From Vesta saturnalis (taxonomy: Eukaryota; Arthropoda; Insecta; Coleoptera; Lampyridae), in assembly GCA_036346205.1 (NCBI GenBank), contig JARFJB010001278.1, forward strand, positions 545,001-609,000: DNA of 64,000 nt. The letters are read 5' to 3'. This document shows positions 44,189 to 55,200 of the stretch, in pieces. The position numbers were made by a program, and so were the translations under genes. How positions within the stretch are numbered: the stretch's first letter is position 1; the number at the start of each line of letters is the position of its first letter. The notes beneath the pieces were generated by a model. It ran no database searches, had not been told where the DNA came from, and worked only from the letters and a program-made list of their open reading frames with translations.

Positions 44189-44735
44189 AGTGTGAGTGTG
44201 TGTAGTGTGTGATGGTGTGTGAAGTGTGTGAGGTGTGAGTGCTGAGAGTGTGTGTGTGAGGGTAGTGTGGAGTGTGATGAATGTGTGTGTGTGAGTGTGA
44301 GGTGTGAGTGTGTGTAAGTGGAGTGTGTGAGTGTGTGAGTAGTGAGTGTGTGAGTGTGGTGAGTGTGTGAGTGTGAGTGTGAGTGTGTGAGTGTGAGTGT
44401 GTGAGTGTGTAGTGTGTGAGTGTGTGAGTGTAGTGAGTGTGTGAGTGTGTGAGTGTGATGAGTGTGAGTGTGTGTGTGAGTGTGTGAGTGTTGTGTGTGA
44501 GTGTGTGAGTGTGTGGTGAGTGTGTGAGTGTAGGTGTGAGTGTTGAGTGTGAGTGTGATGTGTGAGGTGTGAGTGTGGAGGTGTGGTGTGTGAGTGTGTG
44601 TGTGTGTGTGAGTGTGGAGTGTGTGTGTGTGGTGTGTGAGTGTGTGAGGTGAGTGGTGTGTTGTGTGTAGTGTGGGTGTGGGTGTGTGAGTGTGTGAGTG
44701 TGAGTGGTGGAGTGTGTGAGTTGTGGGAGATTCTA
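42640..44735. repeat. GTGTGAGT-type satellite, 2.1 kb, degenerate
   Basis: Octamer GTGTGAGT and variants (TGTGTGAG, GTGTAGTG) fill the region, with a pure (TG)n stretch at 44150-44185. On the - strand the repeat translates as Thr-His-Ser-Leu tracts, giving long but meaningless open frames (42637-43857 and 43470-44012). The array ends a few bases past the stop of the Cys-rich gene's last exon. Confidence 0.9.
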
Positions 44736-44745
44736 AAAATAATCG

Positions 44746-45170
44746 TTAACAGAGATCTTCACTATTATTAAAATAATTACCAGATGTTGCGTTTATAACT
44801 GATACGTAGCTGGTTGGAATTGTTTGGGATACATACGATTTGAAAGGTGGTGTAGTTAGGTGCACGCTTTCAAACTTTGTTATACTATTATCTTCTTCTT
44901 GTGAGTTATACGTAGTGTATATATGAGTAATTTCGTTAGAAGTTGAATCTTTTGGTGATGGGGATGGTGTTGTTGATGGTATGTCCTGTGGAAGATTAGT
45001 AGAGTATGTGAATTGAAATGCCGATCGTACGCACGAATCTCCAACTTGGCGTAACGGTGAGTTACATTGACAACGTCCAAAAAGGTTTGGTATTAAAAAA
45101 TCACAATGACTGTCGGCGGTCCATAACCGACAGTGGGCGTTGCTATAACATACATTTGCAGGACGCGCAG
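44746..45170 (-). CDS. Cys-rich gene, exon C (EB module and Ser/Thr tail)
   Basis: After the acceptor TTATCTTTTTAG the frame reads PARPANVCYSNAHCRLWTAD, then SHCDFLIPNLFGRCQCNSPL and VGDSC: six Cys in an EB-like pattern. A Ser/Thr/Pro-rich stretch of about 85 residues follows (TTPSPSPKDSTSNE...), apt for O-glycosylation, to a TAA at 44748-44746. It has potential N-glycosylation sites NATS and NNSE. If the last codons are instead spliced, the gene continues beyond the satellite. Confidence 0.75.
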
Positions 45171-48100
45171 CTAAAAAGATAACAAAAAGTTTATAAATGC
45201 ACACCAGTCCATCAATATTTTGAACATTTTAATTACGAGAATAACATGTATGCTAATATTATAAATGCATAATTGCAATTCAGAATGTGAATGCAAGTGT
45301 AATGCTGGGCATTGAATGTGTTTGGCACAATTAATTTTAAATAAAAATTGTGAGTTACAATTTTCTTAGTTAACCTTACCATACGATTATAAATGAATCT
45401 ATTGTCGATTGAATTAATAAAAGGAAACGGATTAAAAGTAAAAAACCACATACTCAAGTAAGGTTGATGTCCTAAAGTGAACATGGGAGACATACTAATA
45501 GGGTAACCGTAAGAATTTGTTCTGTTACGTGATCAAATTTTTAATAGAAAGTAAAGTGCAAAAACTTACGACCAAGACATGTATGCTTTCGGAATTGTAA
45601 AAAGCCGTCTACACATCGACATACTCCTTCTAAGCAGCTACTGTTTGCAACTCTCATCGAACATTGGTCTGGTATTACGCAATCGTATCCCAACAATATT
45701 GCTGAAAAATAAAAATATTAATTAATTATTAACGTGAACGCTTTTTAATCAAAATAAAAGTTCCGTTTAACCAATTTTAAAATACTTAGCTTTTTTGGGC
45801 ATTTAATGACGTATTTTTATATTTATATTTATACAAATCTGAACGATTCGATAACACTTACAGTTATCGTCCTCAGTAGTAATAAAAATCTTATATTATA
45901 TAATATAAAATTGTTTAAACATCTTAAACATTTCTAAAAGATTTGATTACTACTGAGGACGATAACTGTAAGTGTTATCGAAACGTTTAGATTTGTATTA
46001 ACATTAATGCAAAAATACACCATTAAATACCCAAAAAAGTTAAGTATTCTAATATGTGTAATAATGGTGAAAGTTTATATTTTCATATTCCATTTAAACA
46101 GATGAAAACGTCAAAAGTTGCGTATAACATTAAGCGTAACTTAGTTTTCATTACGAGCATAGGTACAATTGCAATTTCTTATTTAAGCTCACACATCTAA
46201 TCTATATTTATAGTGTAATTAATAAATATTTTATCATATAATAACATTACGAGAGTGTTTACTACCATTTACGTACAAACATTCCCTGCATTCTGAAAGA
46301 CTGCACGATCATCTAGTGTTAATAATGTTTTGTTTTTTAATCTAGTAGAAAATCATGTTTCACTCATTGTACCGTAATAATGTTTGTCAGTTGTTTTAAT
46401 ATTGATTTATATTATGGATGCCATCCAAGGTTCTTCACTACAAATTGTAGTGCAAATAAGTGAAAACAGGTTTGTTGGCTCATTCAACATCTTACTGTTC
46501 CTGTCATAACAATCGCTTAGTTAATTGTGTTTTGGCTCATGTGAATAACAGTCAGTGTGTTAGTTATTACCACATAATTGGAATCATGCAGAAAATAAAT
46601 AACATTCAAAATTAATTATAGTTTATACAAACAGTACAGTTGATACCGGAGATAGTAATATAAATTTGCGAACTAATGTATAATCATTGTACCTTAAGGT
46701 GATTTTAATCTAATTCAAATTATTACAGTTTCTAGTCGAATTACAAAACTAATCATGGAATTTGTGATAGAAGCATGAAAATTGACACTTATCATTATAT
46801 GAAAAGTACTAATATTAAGATCGGGGAGCGTATTTCTGGTCATAGCAGTAACTGATGGGTCCTTGCGTTTAACGTTTTCACGTTCTATATAGAAAGGAAA
46901 GTTCGTACACGGCGAAAATAATTAATTGGTGACAGCATCATTATCTTGGCAAAATTAAACGCAGCATTGAATATATCACCTTCCACAAGACCATGGAGGG
47001 GCGTTAAATGATTAACAAGTAAATATGAGTAAATATTTATTTATGAGAAAACTTAATATTACAAAATAAAATCAATTTTGCAAGTTCGCTAATTGGCCAA
47101 TTTGTCTATTTCTTCGTTGTTTTGTTCAATGTCACGATGGATACATATTAATGGTAACCCATTGGGTTGTGGAATTGAAGTAGTGCGTCTAGTACTTTTA
47201 ACAAAAAATATAAGCATTTGGTAAAATTGTTGCATTGCAATCGTTTAATGCAGAAGCTGTATTATTTTATGAACACAGCCAAGTTGTTCTAAAGCTTGCA
47301 ATACTGAGTGCATTTTTGCGATGGTATAGATGAATTTAGAGCATTGCATAAGAGAATACTTTGTTAGCTAAAATAACAAATTCGGAAGTAGTTATAGTGT
47401 GTAGCAATTGCGAGGATTTAGACAATATCTATATATGTGTAGAAGTTGTCGACAACTTTAAGACCTCAACAATTATTGTGTATAAATAGATGTGTGAAGA
47501 TAGCCGGATCATTTTTGTGATTAGACAAGTGACTAATTAGGCGCCATTTTGTGCCGTTAAAATTAAACTTTTCGCCCTAATAAGAAACAACTTGTAGCAA
47601 AAATTCTATAAGCACGGCTAACCTCACGCAAGCCGCAAACTTTTGGATAAATCATTTTTTCTTATACAGTAATTATGCGCCTATTAGGCACCATTTTGGG
47701 CTATTAAAACTGAAATTTTGCGATTTTATAGGAAAGAAGTTATTTTAAAATCACATTTATACGGCTAATTTCAAAGCCGTAAGTTTCTGCATAAATCAAT
47801 GTTTTCTTACAAAGTAAGTAATCGTCAATTATGCGCCGTTAGGCGCCCCTAAAATTACATTTTGCGTCCTCATAGAAAATAGTGTATCGCAAAAATTACA
47901 TCGGCATGGTTACTTCCCAGTCGTGAACTTCACAGACCATTTTTTTTTCTTATTTACCAACTATGTGCTTTATTATCTCACCTTTCTGAGTCGCATCGTT
48001 ACATATTCAGCAATTATTGAATTATCGCGAAAAAGTAATTTTTTTTCTCAACGAAAACACCATGTATCTCTGAAATGCGGGGTGTTAGGACTCATGTTTA

Positions 48101-48429
48101 CAGGAACCTTTCTTCTTATTTTCAATAGTACTATCTGCTGCCGCAGATAGTACCTACACCGTGACAACCTGTACATATATGAGAATAGAAGGTTATGTTA
48201 ACGACATTTTTCGCTAAATCGACTTGCTAACCCAAGTGTGTGTGTGTGCGTGTGTGGTGGTGTGCGGTGTGCGTGTTGGGGTGTGAGGTGTGAGGGGTGT
48301 GAGTGTGTGTGTGGTGTGAGTGTGTGAGGTGTGGTGTGGGTGAGGTGTGGGTGTGTGTGTGTGTGTGTGTGAGGGTGTGGTGTGGGTGTGTGGTGTGAGT
48401 GTGAATGTGGGGTGTGGGTGTGTGAGTGT

Positions 48430-48469
<40 letters not shown>

Positions 48470-48571
48470 TGTGGTGTGTGAGTGTGGGTGTGAGGTGTGA
48501 GTGTGTGTGGGTGTGAGTGTGTGAATGTGTGGGTGTGGAGTGTGTGAGTGTGGTGGGTGTGGGTGTGTGGT

Positions 48572-48608
<37 letters not shown>

Positions 48609-50924
48609 GAGTGTGTGAGTGTGTGTGTGTGGGTTTCGTGTGGCATGTGTGGCGGTGTGTGTGCGTGTGTGCGGTGGTGTGGAGTGTGTGAGAGTATGTG
48701 AGTATGTGGGTGTGTGAGTGTGTGAGTGTGTTAGTGTGTGAGTTTGTGTGTGTGAGTGTCTTTTTTTAATTTATTCAGTATGCCCCATTATTACAATAAT
48801 AATACATGCTTTTGATTTTACAGCTACTTAGATTATGTGTAACTAGACAGGTTCTTACATCTAATTATTTTACATATCTTTCTACCCTTAACTACTTATC
48901 CCTATGTTATCTTACTTGATTTAACTTTTCAAAATCTATGGAATTTATAAATCGTACAAAGTCTTCGGTATATTTCTGTGCTAACTGCGTTTTAGTTACT
49001 GGCCAGATTCCTCTCTTCGCTGCAATAGAGTTTCTTATGTGTAATCTGTTGTTTTCCAGCGCTGGAAAGTCATAAATCAAGTGGTCTGCGTTTTGATCAC
49101 CTAATTCGCAAACACATGTCGCGTTTTCACTTATTTTATATTTATAAAATAGCTTTTGAATTTTCCATGGCCCTCAATATCATGGTTACCGTGGGAGAAA
49201 AATTCCATTTGTTTTAAGTCTTGATTTTCTTAGAAAAAATGTTTTAGTTAAATTCCTTTGTCACTACTTTCCTATTCCGCCTGCCACTTCACTTCACTAT
49301 CTTTTTTCCCTAGTCACTAACGTTTTTAGTTTTCTTTGACTTTTTGGTTTTTGGCCCATCCCTCTTCTTGGTGTTTTCTTCATCATTTTCCTTTAATTCT
49401 TCATATATCTTTGCTTTTTCTTCAATTGTTAATAATATGGGTGTGATACCCGCTAACATACAGGAAGCTTCATACGAGATGGTTCTGAACGCTTTTAATA
49501 TTTTTATGTTCTCAGTCTTTGTATCCTTTTAATTTTCCTCTGATTGACTTTCTTCCTTAGTGTTGATCTCCATACTGGTGCTACATATGTCACTATAGGT
49601 AGTATCGCTCCTTTATAGATTGTAGTTAGGCATTCTTGTCTTAAGCCCCATGAAATTTTTGCGGATTTAGACAATATATGAATTAGTTTACAATATTTAT
49701 CGGCTACGTACTGTACATGCTTATCAAATTGGAATTTGTTATCTACATATACTCCTAAGTACTTCAACTTGTTCCAAATCTTCATTGTTCAAATATATGT
49801 TAATCTTTGATTTTCTTACCGATCTTCTTTTGGTTATCATCATCACTTTTGATTTTTGATCATTAAATTTGATTTTGTTATCTGTTGCCCATGACGTAAT
49901 TTTTTGTAATTCTATGTTAGCTCTATTTTCTACTTCTGCTATCGTTTTCCCTTTGATTAAAATTAAGAGGTCGTCAGCGAAAGCAAGAACTTTGGTATGC
50001 CTTGAGTAGTTTAAGTTTAGCAGCGAGTTGTATTGAATGTTCCAGTACCCAGGCCCACAACATGAGCCTTGCGGACACCCTCTGTTTTTTTTGTGATTTT
50101 TTCAAGTCTTATATCAATCATCTGAATCGCAGCTTTTCTTTCCTTAAAGTAATCTTTTGTTAGGTTGTAGAGATTCTTTGGTCAATTTAGTTCTTTCATT
50201 GAATTTAATATTGCTGGCCACCATGCTGCATTAAAAGCTCCTTTAACATCTAGACTAACGGCTACAAGTATTCCTTTCTCTTGAAAACCATGTTCCACGA
50301 AGGACTTCGTTTCCATTAATGCATCTGTTGTGCCTTTATGAGCTATAAATCCAAACTGGTTTTTGTTTGTATGTGTGAGTGTGTGAGTGTGTAAGTGTGT
50401 AAGTGTGTGAGTGTGTGAGTGTGTGAGTGTGTGAGTGTGTGAGTGTGTGAGTGTGTGAGTGTGTGGTGTGTGGGGTGTGAGTGTGTGAGTGTGTAGTGTG
50501 TGGGTGTGTGGGTGTGAGTGTGTGATGTTGTGAGTGTGTGAGTGTGTGGTGTGTGAGTGTGTGGTGTGTGGTGTGTGGGTGGTGTGAGTGTGTGAGTGTG
50601 AGGTGGAGGTGTGAGGTGGAGTGTGGTGAGTGTGTGAGTGTGTGAGTGTGAGTGTGTGAGGTGTGAGGTGAGTGTGAGTGTGGGTGAGTGTGTGAGTGTG
50701 GTGAGTGTGTGAGTGTGTGTGTGATGTGTGAGTGTGTGGTGTGAGTGTGGTGTGTGAGTGTGTGAGTGTGTGAGTGTGTGGTGTGTGGTGTGTGAGTGTG
50801 TGAGGTGGGGTGAGTGTGTGAGTGTGTGGGTGTGAGTGTGAGTGTGTGATGTGTGAGTGTGAGTGTTGTGTGGTGTGTGGTGTGTGGTGTGTATGTAAAT
50901 GTGTGTGTGGTTGATGGTGTGTGT

Positions 50925-50957
<33 letters not shown>

Positions 50958-52224
50958 GTGTGAGTGTGTGGTGTGGGTGTGAGGTGTGAGTGTGTGGTGT
51001 GGTGTGAGGTGTGTGAGTGTGGTGGAGGTGTGAGTGTGTGAGTGTGTGAGTGTGTGGTGTGAGTGTGTGAGTGTGTGAGTGTGTGGTGTGTGAGGTGTGA
51101 GTGTGAGTGTGTGAGTGTGTGGAGGTGTGAGTGTGTGTGTGGTGGGTGTGGTGTGTGTGGTGTGTGGAGTGTGTGAGTGTGTGGTGTGTGAGTGTGTGTG
51201 GTGTGTGAGTGTGTGGTGTGTGAGGTGTGGTGTGTGAGTGTGTGAGTGGTGGTGTGAGTGTGAGTGTGAGTGTGGTGTGGTGTGTGTGTGAGTGTGTGGT
51301 GGTGGTGTGAGTGTGTGTGTGTGTGTGAGTGTGTGGTGTGTGTGTGTATGTGTGTGTGAGTGTGTGAGTGTGTGAGTGCGTGAGTGCGTGAGTGCGTGAG
51401 TGCGTGAGTGCGTGAGTGCGTGAGTGCGTGTGAGTGGTGAGTGCGTGAGTGTGAGTGGTGAGTGTGTGAGTGGTGGTGAGTGTGAGTGTGAGTGTGTGAG
51501 TGTGAGGTGTGTGAGTGTGAGGTGTGAGTGTGTGAGTGTGTGAGTGTGTGAGTGTGGTGTGAGTGTGTGGTGTGTGAGTGTGGGTGTGTGAGTGTGTGAG
51601 TGTGTGAGTGTGTGAGTGTGTGAGTGTGTGGTGTGTGAGTTGTGTGAGTGTGTGGATGTGTGGTGTGTGAGTGTGTGAGTGATGTGAGTGTGTTGTGAGT
51701 GTGTGATGTGTGTGAGTGTGAGTGTGTGAGTGTGTGAGTGTGTGAGTGTGTGGTGTGAGTGTGTAGTGTGTGAGTGTGTGAGTGGTGTGTGAGTGTGGAG
51801 TGTGTGGTGAGGTGTGAGTGTGTGAGTGTGTGATGTGGTGTGAGTGGGGAGTGTGAGTGTGTGGGTGTGTGGGTGTGTGAGTGTGTGTTGTGAATGTGTG
51901 CGTGTGTGGTGTGTATGAGTGTGTGTGTGTGTGTGTGTGTGTGGTGGTGAGTGCGTGAGTGAGTGAGTGCGTGAGTGCGTGAGTGCGTGAGTGTGAGTGC
52001 GTGAGTGCGTGAGTGCGTGAGTGCGTGAGTGCGTGAGTGCGTGAGTGCGTGAGTGCGTGTGTGCTGTGTGTGTGTGTGTGTGAGTGTGTGAGTGTGTGAG
52101 GTGTGTGAGGTGTGTGTGTGTGTGTGGGTGTGTGGGTGTGTGGGTGTGTGGGTGTGTGGGTGTGTGGGTGTGTGGGTGTGAGTGTGTGAGTGTGTGAGTG
52201 TGAGTGTGAGTGTGAGTGTGTGTG

Positions 52225-52280
<56 letters not shown>

Positions 52281-55200
52281 TGAGTGAGTGAGTGAGTGAG
52301 TGCGTGCGTGAGTGAGTGAGTGAGTGCGTGCGTGCGTGCGTGCGTGCGTTTGTGTGTGTGTGCGTGCGAGTGTGTGTGTGTGTGTATGTGAGTGGGTGAG
52401 TGTTAAGGTGTGCGTGTTGTGTTTGTGTGCGTGTACGTGTGAGGGATTCCTGTCTGGATGGATGTTAGTATACGCGATAACTGCAGAAAGATAAAACGTG
52501 TGTAGTGAAATTTCGTATTTAAGCTTGATTTTATTTCTGTTCGGGTATAGCACAGTTTGAGGCGAAGATAGGGGTTTAATGTGCTCAGCTTTTGGTTGTT
52601 ATTAAATATTTCTCAAACAGCTGCACCTTTTAGACTTATAAAAATACCAGCCTATAGGCCTTAACGTTAAAGAGCATCTATGTTTTTTGTTATGGTCTGT
52701 AATTTCGCGGCAAACATTCCTAAGGTTGAATTTCTGTGTTAGTTTAAATTTTATTCATTAACCGATTAACGTTCAGATTTATTGGAAAATGTGTAAACAT
52801 GGACTTTATAAAGAAAATTTCATTTTATATAAATTTTCTTTGTAAAGATTTCATTGCAACTTGTACATAGGGTTATGAAACTTAATCAGTCCTCTTGGGC
52901 ATACAGTGATTTTGATTTTGATAAAACTTACCATTAACTTTCCGCGAAACTGCAGCCCGACGCGACGGCCTGAAGCATCATTGTTTAAATCCTGCATTAA
53001 GCGCGCTTTGTATAATTAATTTTATCACACGTATTGGTTTACGTTATTATTTAAGTTAATTGCTTAGTAGGGTAATGGAAATTGTACATTTTAGCATTTT
53101 TGAATAATTGGGATACAGCCTTCTTGATATGTTCGTAATTTACCGATTCCAAGAACAGTTACAATCTTATTCCTTTTCGATTTGTCGAATTAGCCATTGT
53201 TTAGTAACAGAAAGGCAAAATACTTTCACCATCAAATTTAAGCAGCCTGTCACTTAAGATTAAATAGTTAAAACAAAGTAAAGCTACGATTTCAATTTTA
53301 CAATCGCAGCTTGATGCTTATTAATTGAAATATAACCTTGTTAAATTTTTTATAACAAAACTATGAATATTCTTTTGGAGCTTTATGATCATTCTAATAC
53401 ACTCAATAAACTAAAAATTAAAAATTAATATTTCGTCATTTGAATATCTGATTTCGGACTTATTTTGCACTAGAGCAGGCCATGGAAATCTAGGGAGAGT
53501 GTTACCACTATCAAAAGAACAAAAAGTCAGCACCGTAGCTTGAGTTTTGAAAATTGTAGGTTATATTTTTAAAGTGCAGACTTGCACCATCGTTTTTCAC
53601 GTTATTTAAACTTTACTTGCACGAAAATCGTTGATCTCGAGTGACCTATTAAAATTTAAGTCTTCAGATCTTGAACGTCTATTAACTATGTACATAAAAC
53701 GCAAATTGTATGTTTTTTCCATTTGTCATAAATGACAACATCGTGTCTTATCTAATACAATGAAGTGTTTAGTTAACTAAACATACGTAAAAACTAATAA
53801 GAATACCTTCTACTTTTTCACTTTTCCAAAATAAAAAAAAAGGGCGAAAATATGCAGGAAATTCTGACCGCAATTTCATAAGTAATCCTATATGAAGACT
53901 TGTTTTCGAGATAAAGTTTACCTGCTGCGTTTTTCTTTTTATTTTCTTGGCTATTAAACATGTTATTATATGCAAACTTAGTTCTTCGGTCACAAAGTCA
54001 ATACGTAACCAGAATATCAATTAGTATCCATTTAATTAAACGTATCTATGAAATCCACAGCGCATTCTCAAAGTAATCCAATGTGGCAATTTACTTTCGT
54101 GATGAAATTTGCTGCGTCCTTGTTGTTCTTGTTACGTACACATGGAAGCAAATAACCAGAAACGTATCTATTTAAATCGTAACTAAATAGAATTGACCAC
54201 AAAATTGTTGTTTTCGTATTCACAAGATCTAACGAAAACCAAATGTGTAAATGTATTTTATTAGAATTTGGATGCCAAACAATGGCGTCTTATTCCAATT
54301 TCGTTATATTACCAGAAGAATCTGAATCAATATCACTATCCCCATGCTATTCCAATTGGCAATATCATCAACTACATAATTTTTCCCTCTGGACCTAAAA
54401 CGTTAAATTTTGTTCCACAGTTACTTTTTGTAATTTTGCCCTCAACTTCGACCCCGAGCGTAACCAACCGTTCCTGCAGTTGGTCTTTCTTACGAGAAAA
54501 TGAACGTGACTTGTTTAACTAGCACCGAATGATACGGTGCGTTATGCATAACACCCACACAGTTTCCGGGTAGTTTTGACAAAGCAGGAATTAGCTGTTT
54601 AAATCACCTAATTTTAAAACAAGTCCCCAGTTTTATGATAATCCCGAGTCTCGTTTCCCGAATCGAGTAAATAGTCGCAGCCTTGCAAAAACCTTAAATT
54701 ACACACGCGTGCAAAATGGTACACCTTTACCTATACTTTTAATATTGGATGGACTACTTTTGATGTCAGAATCGTGCATCCAACATTGGATATAGAACCA
54801 TTTTGATTAATCACCGTTTCGTCTAGATACACAAATCTGATATCTTGGCCTGAATTGTGCAACTGCAGAAATTTGTGTTTCATTTCACATAAAATTACCT
54901 GTCGATTCACACATTTATGTTTGTAACCCATTGATTTCAAAATTCTAAATAATCAAAATCAAAATCTGCTTTAATGTGATGATACGATTTGTCCAAAGTA
55001 AAATATTCATTTTTCGAATTAAATTGTCAAATTAGTCGTTGTAGATCTTCCCGAAAGGTGAAATCCCAAAACTAAGATTTTCCGTGTTTACCACAATATG
55101 TCGACTTTAAATTTTGAGGTCTAACCGTTGTGAAACCTTAACCAAACCATTACGATAGGTTCTCCGTTGCACTATTTTTAAGGTGCCTATATCAGTTTAA

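Noticed and set aside
42640..44735. CRISPR-like or telomere-like array
   Set aside because: Repeats are short, degenerate GT-rich octamers without unique spacers, and the unit is not the insect TTAGG telomere repeat.
50343..52553. A 736-codon open frame on the - strand
   Set aside because: It is made of Thr/His/Ser/Leu repeats translated from GTGTGAGT satellite; its openness follows from the repeat lacking stop words on that strand.
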